The notes below the pieces were generated by a model. It made no database searches, was not told the DNA's origin, and saw only the letters and a program-made list of their open reading frames with translations. A program made the position numbers and the translations under genes. DNA of 64,000 bases, from positions 12,472,225 to 12,536,224 of the forward strand of contig OZ023264.1 in assembly GCA_964006375.1 (NCBI GenBank), in the 5' to 3' direction. This DNA is from Tillus elongatus. Lineage: Eukaryota; Arthropoda; Insecta; Coleoptera; Cleridae. Below, piece by piece: positions 28,036 through 41,459 of the stretch (the stretch's first letter is position 1; every line of letters begins with the position of its first letter).

Positions 28036-29160
28036 AAAAGTTGTAATAAGACAAAAGATGTGTGTCGATATTTTCTCTGTATGGAGTCTGATTTGTTGAT
28101 GTTATTGTTTAGTTATTTGGTTGTTTTAGTTGTTGTTAGTTATTATTGTTATAGTTGAATTCTATTTTCATGTTAAATATTGACACATATTCGTGAACAT
28201 TTTGAACACGTCATCTGTCATTGATTTTATTTTTTAAATATTTTTTTTAATCAAAATTTCATAACGTAGCAATGAGTTTTTATTTGTAGTTGTCATGAAT
28301 ACGTATCAGTGCAGTTTTCTTCTGTCCGATTATGCTGTCAAGCAGCGAAACCGATTACAAAAAAGAAAGAGAAAACGACCATTTGTGAAGCCAGAGAAAT
28401 AGTCTCTACGTCTGTACTTAGTACAGAACGGTGTCAGCAAGTAAGGGCAACCACAGTTAATGAACATAAATCTAAACTCAAATTAATTTTCTGGTTTTAA
28501 TCTTGGCCTAACCTAGATCGATCCCCTCGTTTGTTAATCAAACTTAACCAAAGTTAAGACGCAACCAAAAATCGCCTTGCTAATCAAAAATAATGCTCTA
28601 TTTTGAGCAGTTTTTTCTTGTCATCAAAAATTCAATAAAATTGTGTGCAAAATCAAATAACTATCATTAAAAAGGTGTAAAATTTGTATGAAACTACAGT
28701 ATTCACCTGCTATTTATCAGGAAGAAAAGCAGCAGCACAAGAAGTGCGTTGACTTTTCCCAGGTAACAGCTAAAGAGCATGCTGAATCCACGGCGAATTC
28801 ATTTGACCATCACCACTATCACAAACTATCACCAAAAACTAATTTATTGTAAGCATTTTCACAACAATTTCAGTCCAATCACCCCGGACACCACTTTATT
28901 CGAATACCCTTTCAGATTTACACGCAACAAATACATTACAACAAAAATAAACGTTTTGTTTAACCAATGTTTTAACACACCCAACATCTCTATTAGACAG
29001 ATAAAAAAAACATGAAACAAGACGGTAAATTTGTCTACAATAAAGACCGTTTTATTTGGTATGTAATAAACTATTATTTGTCTAAGTTGTGTCAACTTTG
29101 AGTATCATATAACGATCTGTTTATAGTGATTTACACTGCGCTTTCCTCACTTTATTTTGT
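28036..29160. other. no recognised feature
   Basis: Non-repetitive within this window. Frames of 60-78 codons have no recognisable motif. It lies downstream of the candidate host exon on the minus strand. Confidence 0.4.
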
Positions 29161-29183
29161 CATAAAATATGTCCTTAGACTCT

Positions 29184-29197
29184 TTTATTTATTTATT
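29184..29197 (-). promoter_or_regulatory. Overlapping AATAAA polyadenylation signals
   Basis: On the minus strand AATAAATAAATAAA begins about 100 nt downstream of the stop codon at 29297. It could serve the candidate exon. In AT-rich DNA such a motif can also occur by chance. Confidence 0.35.
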
Positions 29198-29296
29198 GTT
29201 TTCGAATTTTACGGCTCATGTATTGTCACTTTTTCAACACTTCGGTTTGCATTATTTTATGCGGATTTTTGTATTTTACTGATCTATTGATTTGGT

Positions 29297-29483
29297 TTAA
29301 TTTTCCGTTTGTCTAAATTCGCGGGTAGTTGCAATATGACTGTAGCGTATTGTCTGGTATGATATAGGATGCTGTTGGACCACTGTTTGGTCATCGAAGT
29401 AGTGGTCTCGAGTGTCTATCTCACCTGCTTGATACCTGGAAGTGGAGCCAATCCTCTCATACGGAACCCCACTACCATACACT
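29297..29483 (-). CDS. Candidate last coding exon of a host gene
   Basis: An open frame of about 61 codons reads VYGSGVPYERIGSTSRYQ and continues with a GEIDTRDHYFDDQTVV segment and a C-terminus ending REFRQTEN. It is preceded on the minus strand by a splice-acceptor-like TATACAG (29484-29488) and has no ATG of its own. The composition is clearly less AT-rich than its surroundings, the residues are polar and Tyr/Arg-rich, and AATAAA lies ~100 nt past the stop. I do not recognise the protein. It could be a terminal exon whose upstream exons lie beyond 29500, where I could not identify them, or a chance frame. Confidence 0.35.
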
Positions 29484-29659
29484 CTGTATATAGGTGATAA
29501 TTACAAGTTATATACTTTATTAGCTGTAGTCAATCATGACGTTTCTACCGACATATTGACTGTGTCATTGGGGCAAACCCGTATAAATCTTTGAGGTATA
29601 CGTGCTTGTGCATATGTTTCTGCGTATAAATAAAATCAAGCAGAAGTAATTTGCAAAAG

Positions 29660-29765
29660 CACAAATTCTAGACGCAGCAAGTGCGTTACGGTAGCAAATT
29701 TTCATGAAAATATTTCAAATCATAATTAGTGAATTTTTTTAAATAAAAATTCACTAAAAAGCAAC
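29660..29765 (+). repeat. TAM end fragments
   Basis: CTAGACGCAGCAAGTGCGTTA (29669) with GAATTTTC and ATTTCAAAT, immediately followed by a palindromic tip, TTAGTGAATTTTTTTAAATAA. Confidence 0.65.
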
Positions 29766-29898
29766 AAAATAATTACTTACAGAAATATAAATTTGGTAAA
29801 GAACTTTGTTCGGAAAAATGGATTTTATTGGCTTGCCTGACAAACTGATACAAGCGATTAACGAAAAGAAAATTATAAACTTAGATGATAACAATATT

Positions 29899-30050
<152 letters not shown>

Positions 30051-30778
30051 TAATAATATAGGTTTATTCAGACATGTACACAACAAATCAAAATAATGTA
30101 TAAACTATGTGAATAAACAAAATAGCCACATTTAAAACAGAACAATCTACAGTAACTCTAGACAACGTGAGTTTAAAAAAATTCGAGACTCAGCAAGTGC
30201 GTTAAAGTAGCGAATTTTCATAAGAATTGTAAACTATTATTACACGGAGTATTAGTAAAGTTGAATATCGATTTTAGAAGTCCTTGTACTCGCACGTTTG
30301 AAGAATTCTTTCGAAAGTGTTACCATCGATATCTCTCTATTATCAAAAAAATCTTGTGTTCTAACTCATTTTGAGAAAAATGGCCAAAACTCAATTTTCT
30401 ATGAAGCTAAAAAACTAAATTTTGCTATATCTGTAGATAGTGTACGTCTCTTTAAAAAAAAACATTAATTACGAATTTCACTAAAGTTATACCGAAGATT
30501 TCCAGAAGAATACTTAATTAGTATTTATAAAAGTAAAGTACCTGCCAAATTATCAACGTAAAAGTTATTTTTCCTTATTAATCACCATCATGATTTCGTC
30601 TTATACAACCTAATCAAGCCGTTTTTTTTCAATATCAAGAATAACAAAATTATAATTCCAGGCTTAAAGGTGACAAACTTATTTAGACGTTTTAAACAAA
30701 AATGAAGTCTTGTTCAAAACGTATGAAATCTGTGCACTATTGTTTCTCCAAAATAAAACATACAAAATATACATTCAT

Positions 30779-30847
30779 CGAGCTTGATTCTATCGCGTAA
30801 CCTTCTGCTTATGAGGAAAGCGCGACGCCTATCAGCCATCTAGGCAT
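30779..30847 (-). other. tRNA-derived (SINE-like) sequence, left arm copy
   Basis: On the minus strand it reads TAGATGGCTGATAGGCG (box A-like), GCGCTTTCCTCATAAGCAG (anticodon arm, loop CTCATAA as in tRNA-Met CAT), and GGTTACGCGATAGAATCAA (diverged box B). Acceptor pairing is poor, so it is a SINE head or tRNA relic rather than a functional tRNA. Confidence 0.55.
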
Positions 30848-30889
30848 ACGTCAAATAACGTTTTGTTTACATGATACATTAGATCGGCT

Positions 30890-31355
30890 TCATGCCCGGG
30901 ATATTATATTCAAAGTATACGTAACAATTAATTGCAGAATTAGTAGAATTACCATTGAAACACATCCCACGACTGTTCCGGTCTTAAATGACGTCTTATC
31001 TTTAAGTGTAGAGACAAAAGAAAATATTTTAGAATGATTTTTATATAGACTTGGCTTGATTTTGTTGACATCTCTACTATATTATGCGACAGCATAATAT
31101 CTCTATGCTGCGCTAGAACTGTATTTGAGGCCGTTCATAAAGCTACAAATATAGTGTATTTTAATAATTAATTGAATCCCCCAGTTAAATAACAATCACT
31201 TGGTTAATTTTTAATTTCATGTGGTCTGTCATTTTATTGGGATCGAGACTTCACGATTGTTGGTTCGGGTAGTATGTTTTATGCCTGGTATATATTTAGT
31301 TTGGTTACCGTTGATATATGGTTTATACCTGTTGTATGAATCAATCTGTCAGGCC
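30890..31355 (-). other. Decayed coding-like segment, copy 1 (left arm)
   Basis: The minus strand retains INGNQTKYIPGIKHTTRTNNRE, broken by a stop. A further open segment ends SFKTGTVVGCVSMVILL followed by a hydrophobic stretch, which looks like a transmembrane segment. The same peptide is better preserved at 34155-34600 and 47222-47513. The protein family is not recognised. Confidence 0.4.
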
Positions 31356-31483
31356 TTGGACTTTAAGCACTAAGTCTCCTCAACGCATGTCTTTGGGATT
31401 TTATTTTTCATTTGGAAAAAACTCTCTATACTAAACATATGTTTATTTGCACTACTTCTAGCGACATGAAAATTGTCATTTAT

Positions 31484-31530
31484 CTTCCTCTGAAGATGTT
31501 GACTTTGTCAACGAAACGATCGTAAGGTCT
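31484..31530 (+). ncRNA. Hammerhead-ribozyme-like core (PLE type)
   Basis: CTGAAGA at 31490-31496 fits CUGANGA. It is followed by one extra base, a 6-bp stem II (GTTGAC-TTT-GTCAAC), then GAAAC and a minimal stem III loop (ACGATCGT), with cleavage expected after GTA at 31522-31524. The flanking CCT/AGG would form stem I. Minimal type I hammerheads with very short stem III are known from Penelope-like elements. The extra base after CUGANGA departs from the strict consensus. Confidence 0.6.
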
Positions 31531-31657
31531 CTGAAATAAGTGTTGTGGTGATTTGGGTTTTCTCCAAGTGTACTTATCCGAAACAAAACCCAAAATATTC
31601 ACAGAAAAACCAGTCCAATTTTCTTATATAACAAACTCGTCCAAGCCACTTACAAAA

Positions 31658-31705
31658 AAACTGACGATCGTTCCGCTAGCCAAGTTAGCATCATCAGAGG
31701 ATAAA
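31658..31705 (-). ncRNA. Hammerhead-ribozyme-like core, degenerate, facing the one at 31490
   Basis: On the minus strand it has CTGATGA (31697-31691), a stem II-like GCTAAC..GCTAGC, then GGAAC in place of GAAAC, GATCGTC and AG. The G-for-A change in the core probably abolishes cleavage. Confidence 0.5.
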
Positions 31706-31854
31706 TAATTCTAAATATTTTAGATCCACAACTTCTTCTTCTGCAGATAGTCAGTCACGAACGATTTAGGGAGGTTCAACCACACTAAAATTAACATTTT
31801 TCGTTTGGCGGAAATATCTGTATTGTTTTGTTATCTCTCGGTCGTGCTTATGCC

Positions 31855-31920
31855 AGTATTTTATTTCTTCAAATGAGCGCGAACTAGGACCCCTAGAATC
31901 TATATCCGGGGTCAGTTTTA

Positions 31921-31985
<65 letters not shown>
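31855..31985 (+). repeat. TAM left half with (TA)n
   Basis: TTCAAATGAGCGCGAACTAG, ATATCCGGGGTCAGTTTTAA, then (TA)n from about 31924 to 31985. The DD41D family D element starts at the end of the TA tract. Confidence 0.8.
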
Positions 31986-34134
<2,149 letters not shown>

Positions 34135-34154
34135 ACCTGACCTGACCTGACAGA

Positions 34155-34600
34155 GTAGTTATCTAGATTCATTCATACAACCTGTATAAACCATACATCA
34201 ACGGTAACCAAACTAAATATATACAAGGCGTAAAACATACTACCCGAACCAACAATCGTAAAATCTCGGCCGCAATTATGAAAGATGACAGACGACATGA
34301 AATTAAAAATTTGCCATGTGATTGTTATTTAACTGGGCGATTCAATCAATTATTAAAATTAACTATATTTGTAGCTTTATTAACGGCCACAAATACAGTT
34401 TTAGCGCAGCATAGATATATTATGCTGTCGCATAGTATAGCAGAAATGTAAACAAATCAAGTCTCTATAAAAATGATTCTAAGATAGTTTCTTTTATCTT
34501 TAAACTTAAACATAAGACGTCATATAAGACCGAAACAGTCGTGGGATATTTTTTAATGGTAATTATACTAATTCTGTAATTAATTGTTACGTATACTTTG
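34155..34600 (+). other. Decayed coding-like segment, copy 2 (right arm), best preserved
   Basis: A frame open for about 92 codons contains YINGNQTKYIQGVKH, SAAIMKDDRRHEIKNLPCD, a hydrophobic LLKLTIFVALLTA run and VLAQHRYIMLSHS. It ends at TAA after IAEM. The same reading continues further on (LYKNDSKIVSF..KTETVVGYFLM). Conservation of this frame in three copies argues it was once protein-coding. The hydrophobic runs suggest membrane segments or a signal peptide. The family is unknown. Confidence 0.4.
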
Positions 34601-34664
34601 AATATAATATCCCGGGCATGAAGCCGATCTGAAGTATCACGCAAATAAAACGTTAGTTGACGTG

Positions 34665-34735
34665 TGCCTAGATGGCGCAGGGGCATCGCGCTTGCTCTGT
34701 AATGGGAAGGTTACGCTATCGAATCCAGCTTGATG
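34665..34735 (+). other. tRNA-derived (SINE-like) sequence, right arm copy
   Basis: CTAGATGGCGCAGGGGCA (box A-like), GCGCTTGCTCTGTAATGGGA (anticodon arm) and GCTATCGAATCCAGC (good box B). It is the inverse counterpart of 30779-30847 and shows the RNA polymerase III promoter boxes more clearly. Confidence 0.55.
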
Positions 34736-35732
34736 AATGTATGTTTTTAAGGTTTCGACATTTGGAAAAACAATAGTGCACAGATTTCATACGTTTTGAA
34801 CAAGATCTCATTTTTGTTTAAAACGCCTGAATAAGTTTGTCACCTTTGAGTCTGAAATTATAATTTTGTTATTGTTGATATTGAAAAAAATCGGTTTGGT
34901 TAGGTTGACTTAAACGAAATCATACTGGCGATCAATAGGGAAAAGTAACTGCTACGTTTATACTTTGGCAGATACTTTACTTTTTTAAATATGAATTAAG
35001 TTTCCGTCTCGAAATCGTGTGTATAACTTTAATGAAATTTGTAATACAAGATTCTCTTAAAGGGACTTACACTATCTACAGATATAGCAAAATTTAGTTC
35101 TTTAACTTCATAGAAAATTGAGTTTTGGGCATTTTTCACAAAAAGAGTTATAACGCAAGATTTTTTTGATAATAGAGATATCGCTGGTAACATTTTCGAA
35201 GGAATTTTTCAAATGTGCGCGTACTAGGACCTCTAAAATCGATCTTCAAGGTCTGTGTAAGTTTAAAGTATTAACTTTAAACTTACACATACTGATATGT
35301 CGTATAATAATAGTGTACAATTCTTATGAGAATTCGCTACTTGCCGCGTCCTGAAATTTTTATAAATATGTACAATAATTGAGCTACTAAATTGGTTCCA
35401 TTTAGATAGTCCCCTTATTTCCTGGACTGTTTCGTTGAGTTTATTATAGGAAATTGTCAGTAAACGATATTCTTATCAGATTTGATAATTTTGATAATTA
35501 TTATATATGGACTAAGGTAACGCCCTTTACGTGTTGGTGATATTCTATTAGTGGCAGTAAAAGAGTAATGAATTTCAGGAAATGCAATTACTATATTAGG
35601 AACACTTCTGGCATCTTAAAATTCCTTCAAACTGTGTTTCAAAACCAAACAACACCTACAACAGGTATTTAAAATCAGGCATTAAATATTTAATAATGTA
35701 AAAGGTACAGGTGTGCCAATTAACAAAAAAGT

Positions 35733-37395
35733 CTGAACGCAGCAAGTGTGTTATGGAAGTGAATTTTCATAAAAATGTGTTTAACAGCAAATATGTATCT
35801 CTAATGCACGCAGGCATCAATCTGGTTACTGGTATAGCCTATATAGTAGAAACAATGTAACATATTTTATCAAAATAACTTATTGTTTGAAAATGTACAA
35901 AACTTTTACGAAAATAAACTTAAAATAAATGATTCCGAGAAAAACGGTTTTCTACCCAACAAACTTTAGGTTAATAGCAAATTGAGTTATTGAAATTGTA
36001 AGCATTTAATGAAACATCGCCACTAAAACGCACTTACCGCGTCCTGTTTTTTTTCTTACAAACGTGCATCATATTTCGATCAAGAATGCAAACATGCATT
36101 AATAAAAGGGTGTTCGAAAAAAAGGTGGGTATCACCAACGACTTATGGGCCATCCTGTGATTGTCAAAATTATTTTATAAGGTGCAGCTCAAGACACCCT
36201 ATAATTAACGTATACAATTTTTTCTCGTATCTTGTACAATAACAATTATATTGCTGTACCGTAGAAATGCGTCACCCTGTATCTATATACAGATAAAAAC
36301 TGAATGTAAACCCGAATATGGATTCTAAGGGGCCTAGTTTGCGCTCATTTGAAGAAATCTTTTTAAAATTCAAAAGTCGCGGTCTCCTCATTAACGAATT
36401 TTTTCTACGAAAATTAGCTAACAATTATAGACCGTTAAACCATAAACTTAACTGAAACTACCGCCAAAGCATCAGAGAAAGGGATCTAACAATCGTGACG
36501 TTGTGAAACGACGTAAAACGAATCATTGGTAATTAATATAATGTACATATTTGTGATTGCAAAATTATATTAAAAAAACAGTATTCATTTACGTATGTAT
36601 TATGTACATGCCTACACATTATATTAGGTGCTCCTTTTTTACCTGTATTTTAGACTTTTTTAGAATAACAACGTTATACCGAATCAGCTTCAATGTTAAA
36701 CGATACATTTGCCTACAACAAACTGCGATGCTATAATGAAACAACGTTAAATGAGACGACGTTATGTAAGGATTTACTGTATTTGAAATGAATTTTATAT
36801 TATTTTAGTAAAATAAAAGACGCTGACGGCTGAAGCTGAAACTTAAAGGTTTGCAGAACACTCTTTTTGCAACACTTTCTTTTCATAATCCGTATTTGCT
36901 TCAAATTCCTTGCCTAAATATTGCCAATTTTGACGTTTCAAATCACCACTTTGACGTTTTGAGGAAAACTGCAAATTTGTTTTCTTTGTCTTTACATTTA
37001 GAGACGTAAGTTTTGGTAAGTGGTTCACTCCTTATAATACAAACACGCGTACCAAATTTGGTTGCCTTCACTTTCTTATTTCCGGAGATATAATTTATTT
37101 CCGAAAGAAAACACAACATTTTCCGGGAAAACCTGAGCCGATTCTCCTAGCTAACGAACTTCTCTAAGCCACTTGCAAAGAGAAGGCACTCACCAAATTT
37201 GATCAAAATCGGCCCATTAATTTTTGAGTTACCGATGTGAAACACATACATACATACACACACACACATATGTATATATAAACATATAAAAATTGAAACT
37301 GACCACGGATATGTGTTCTAGGAGGCCTAATTAGTCCTCATTTGAAGAATATTTTTTAAAATTCAAAAGTCGGGTTTTTTTTAATGAAAATTTAC
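35733..37395 (-). repeat. TAM elements, a short-form copy followed by a second body and terminal block
   Basis: 35733-36430 runs from TCTGAACGCAGCAAGTGTGTTA through the end unit and body to ACCGTAGAAATGCGTCACCC, then a terminal block. 36790-37390 repeats the body and ends in ACATACATACACACACACAC and ATATAAACATATAAAAATTG, with only a vestigial TA tract. The second copy appears to have never expanded, or to have lost, its microsatellite. Confidence 0.7.
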
Positions 37396-38005
37396 CAAAA
37401 AAAGGAAAAACCGCAGAGACCTGTGGACTTAGGTATGGGCAATGCTGATAGCAATCGAAAGAACAATAAAACGTACATCAACCAACGTTATAAAATATAG
37501 GGTGTTCTATTTAAAATAAGAGAGTGATTAGGTTTTAAAGTTGTCACGATTACACCCTGTCGAACTTCTCCTAGCTTTAGTAAATTCCAAATATTTTGTG
37601 GTTGTTTATAATTTGCAGTTTAGAACTTCAACCCATCAGGTTGAAAAATAAGAGAGATACAGGTGTGCAAATGTGACAATGTTTTCTAAGAAATGTTTAA
37701 AAAAAGTCAAATATCTCGAAAATGGTTGAGAAACATTGACATAACATGTTAGTAAAACCTACCATAAAATTTGACGAGCAATCTAGATCCGGAATAAGAA
37801 ACATCATCTTTTATTTGAAATAAGAAGGTTGACGTCTACTTCCGGTATAACCGTCCCATACTAACCTCAATGTTTTCAGTGAACTGGAAATTTCGAGAAA
37901 TCCACGTGCGTCAATTTTCAGAATTCAATTGTGAGCCGTACTTCAGAAACGGCTAATGGAAGGTCTACGTGGGACACCCTGTATAGGCTATACCGGTGAC
38001 CAGAT
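37396..38005. repeat. Possible short DNA-transposon remnant
   Basis: TATAGGGTGTTCTATTTAAA at about 37497 and GGGACACCCTGTATAG at about 37971 resemble Tc1/mariner-type tips in opposite orientation. The interior (ATATCTCGAAAATGGTTGAG) has no coding potential. Pairing of the two ends beyond the tips is weak. Confidence 0.35.
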
Positions 38006-38095
38006 TGATGCCTGCTTGCATTAAAGAGACATATTGGCTATTAAAAATATTTTTATGCAAATTCACTTCCAAAACGCACGTTCTGCGTCCATACT
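38006..38095 (-). repeat. TAM end-unit fragment
   Basis: GCCTGCTTGCATTAAAGAGAC to AAAACGCACGTTCTGCGTCC, the inner end of the ~310-bp unit. Confidence 0.65.
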
Positions 38096-38450
38096 TTTTT
38101 GTTATTTAAGCTAATAAATCAGTAAATAACTGTTTAACTACCTATAGAAGGTGGCGCATTGCAAACGAAACAGACCGATTTGCGCCCAGAGAATGTTTTT
38201 TTAAGAAACGCTGAAATACGTTAATTTTAATATTGAGGGGGACATGTTGTGACATAAAACTCAACTATGTCACATCAACCCCTTAAGGGTGGTGATAACA
38301 ACCCTTATATTTTAAATAGGGAACATGGGTCGAGTGTTACATGATTTGAAAGCTCTTTCTTTTCTGAATTCAGCACACTAATTTTTTTTGAAGTTTTATC
38401 AACTCGTTTAAAAATTATTCACAGTTGAAGATTCAAAAACGCATTTCACT

Positions 38451-38540
38451 CATTCCGATAAGAAATGTGCTGATAGTCAATGTTTTGTTGGTTTGTAAAC
38501 AAAAAATTGACTATCAGAACATTTCTTATCGGAATGAGAG
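38451..38540 (+). repeat. 5' leader hairpin of family B transposon
   Basis: ATTCCGATAAGAAATGTGCT and GAACATTTCTTATCGGAAT are near-perfect inverse arms. This copy shows the cleanest pairing of the four. Confidence 0.8.
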
Positions 38541-38611
38541 AAATGAGGTTTATTATTCCAGTTTATCGGTCGGTGTGATAATTGATAGTACTACCGAAAA
38601 TTAATGTCACA

Positions 38612-39691
38612 ATGGTGTATTCTGTAGAAGAAAGAGTTGAAATAATTACTCTTTTTTTGAAAAACGATGACTGTGCCAACCGTACCGCAAATTTGTTTAA
38701 TGAACGACATCCGAACAGACATGTTAACAGAAAATACATTTTGGAGTTAGTTGCAAAGTTTCGACAAAGTGGTTGAGTAGCCAACAAAAAACGGGATCCT
38801 GAACGTGAATTTCTGGTTAAAAATGAGACTACCGAGATTGAAGTTTTAGGACAAATTGCTTCAGACCCAACTTTGAGCACGAGAAAATTGGCCACTGTTT
38901 CAAACATCAAAAGAAGAACTATTCAGCGAATATTGAAGCATCATAAATTTCACCCGTATAAAATTCATCTTGTACAACAACTCAATGAATATGATTTTGA
39001 TCGGCGGCTGGAGTTTTGTGAAGTTATGACTGCACGAATAGCTGATAACGGGAACTTTCTGTTCAATATCTGTTTTTCAGACGAGTGTACGTTTTTATTA
39101 AACTCTACAGTCAATCGTCATAATTGTCGTTATTGGGCAGATAATAATCCAAGAAATTTTTACAAAGTCCACACTCAAACTCCACAGAAATTAAATGTCT
39201 GGACCGGCATTTTTGGATACCGTTTAATCGGACCAATTTTTCTTGATGGCAATTTGAGTAGCGAAACGTATTTGTAGTTACTAGAAGATATCGTTTACCC
39301 TCTACTAATTGACATTGTTGAAAATGATGATCGCTATCAAGAAAATAAATTAGTGTTTCAACAAGATGGAGCTCCTCCGCATTTTTCACAACGTGTTAGG
39401 GAGTTTTTGAACAGAGAGTTTCTAGAGCAATGGATTGGGCGTAGAGGTGCTATTGAGTGGCGCCCTAGATCACCGGATTTAACTCCTTTAGAATTACTTC
39501 TACGGAGCCATTTAAAGAGTAGAATTTTAGCAACAGAACCGGGGTCTCTCGAAGAATTACGACGACGCATTATTGAAGAATGCCGTCTAATAACTCCACA
39601 AATGCTTCAGAATGTCAGAGCTCGTTTTGATCAAAATTTTTACTTTTGTATGGAGGCTCGTGGTCAATAATTTGAACACTTACTTAACTAA
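38612..39691 (+). pseudogene. DD41D transposase, family B, three stops and altered catalytic site
   Basis: It is collinear over its full length (about 360 codons) without frameshifts. MVYSVEERVEIITLFLKND leads; TGA at 38774 replaces a serine codon (C to G). The linker and FSDECTFLLN (first aspartate) follow, then TAG at 39275-39277 replaces the glutamate after ETYL. FQQDGAPPHF (second aspartate) is intact. The third site reads PDLTPLELLLRS instead of PLDFFLW, so the catalytic aspartate has become glutamate. TAA at 39668 lies just before FEHLLN. Dead by several independent lesions. Confidence 0.9.
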
Positions 39692-40077
39692 ATAAACATT
39701 TTTGAACGTTTTGGTTTTGCTTTTTAGTTTTTTTAACGAAAAATTGACTAATTAGTGCATTTCTTATCACAATGAATGAAATACGTTCTTGCAAATCCAA
39801 CTGTGAATAATTTTTAAACGAGTTAATAAAACTTCCAAAAAAATTTGTGTGCTGAATTCAGAAAAGAAAGATCTTTCAAATGATGTAACACTCGACCCAT
39901 GTTCCCTATTTAAAATATAAGGGTTGTTATCACCACCCTTAAGGGGTTGATATGACAAAGTTGAGTTTTATGTCAAAACATCTCCCCCTCAATATTAAAA
40001 TTGACGTCTTTCAGCGTTTCTTAAAAAAAATATTTTTTGGACGCAAATCGGTCTGTTTCGTTTTCAATGCGCCATCC

Positions 40078-41440
40078 TATATAAACTACAATGTACATCA
40101 GCAAACATCCTTCATTGTGCTTGATGCTCAAAACCCATTCACATGTTTGATTTCTTCATCTGTATTTTTATTTAAATGTCTTTACAACCTTTAGCATTGT
40201 AATATCTGTTGAACATATTTATATGTATTTTTATGCTTTGTGTTTATTGTGTCCGTTCGTCATTGGAAACTTTTCAAAACAGGAATTATTATGTTAGTAT
40301 GGTGATAAATCAGAGAAATATGGTGTTTTTGTGCAACTAATTCTAATATATTAACATAATAATTGAATGTATCTAAACTGAATATAATATGCACATGATA
40401 ATAATAAATTAAGGATAAAATATGTGCGTACAGTAATTACACATATTTTACAAGAACATGAAAAATGTTTATAGGTAGGCTATAGTTATTCAAATAAGTC
40501 TCGGCACTTTGATAATATAACGTTGATTAATTGGTAGTAATATGTAGATTTATATTTCCATTTCTCATATTACAACAAAGTAGTTAAACGCAAGAAAATC
40601 CTAGTGCAACAAGTGCTTTGCATTTTGAAAACATGTAGTGAGTTTACATATAGATATGGAGACTATTTCTCTGGCTTCACTGTTGGTTTTCGTTTTTGAA
40701 GGACGTAGCCAGCGCGTAAGCTAACTGGAGCAAGCAGCCCTTATGAATTCTGGAAGTTCTAGGATGTTCTTCAACGTTTCTGTTACTATATTTTCGCTGC
40801 TTGACAGTATTCTCAGACAGATTAAAATTGAATTAGTACGAAATCATGACAACTTTATACTTTATACTTTATACTTATTTATTTGTTATTAGAATTATAC
40901 ATCGCATCTTACCAATAAGCTATGCTTGTTGTTGTATTGACACAATTTCTTTTAGCATCCTCGCGAACTCCTTCTATCACCAAAACTTATTTTAATAAAC
41001 GTCACTTTAGATTTTGTTCTTAAATTTGCTTCTTGTACTATAGCGGGTCTCACCAACGTTTCCACAGCAGCCATAGATTTTCCTATTTACTTTTATTTAT
41101 ATCAATTGTAGCTAAATCTCCTTAAAAAACTATAATTCTCCAGTACAATAATTTTGACATTTCTACTTGACGTATGAAATTTATGAAAAAAAATAAAATA
41201 TCTGTTGCTATGTTATGATTTTTTTTGACCAAAAAAATTATCAAATTGAAAATAAAATGAAACACAGATGACAGATGAGGCTCTATGTGATGTATGTCGA
41301 TATTTAACATAAAAATAGAACTAGCCTATAATAACTATGATAACAGTGACAACAATAAAATAACTAAACAATAACTGTATAAAAGTAGTCTCTATACAAC
41401 GAAAATATCGACATACATCAACTCATTATCTTATTACAAT
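40078..41440. other. AT-rich DNA, nothing recognised
   Basis: It contains a short tandem ACTTTAT repeat at about 40856-40880. No domain-bearing frames or family repeats were seen. Confidence 0.45.
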
Positions 41441-41459
41441 TTCTTTGAAAGAATAGTTA

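Larger units (their letters stand above)
38147..40077 (+). mobile_element. Tc1/mariner DD41D transposon, family B copy 4, full length
   Basis: GAAGGTGGCGCATTGCAAAC at the left and CAATGCGCCATCC at the right, both next to TATA. It is 1.93 kb with terminal inverted repeats of about 330 bp, the leader hairpin at 38451-38540, and a complete-length but broken transposase. It is the most complete member of family B here. Confidence 0.9.

Noticed and set aside
28779..29095. 78-codon frames on both strands as small genes
   Set aside because: No motif, no supporting signals, and the two frames overlap in antisense as expected by chance in AT-rich DNA.
34665..34735. Functional tRNA gene
   Set aside because: Box A and box B are recognisable, but acceptor stem pairing is poor and the two arm copies differ in the anticodon loop.
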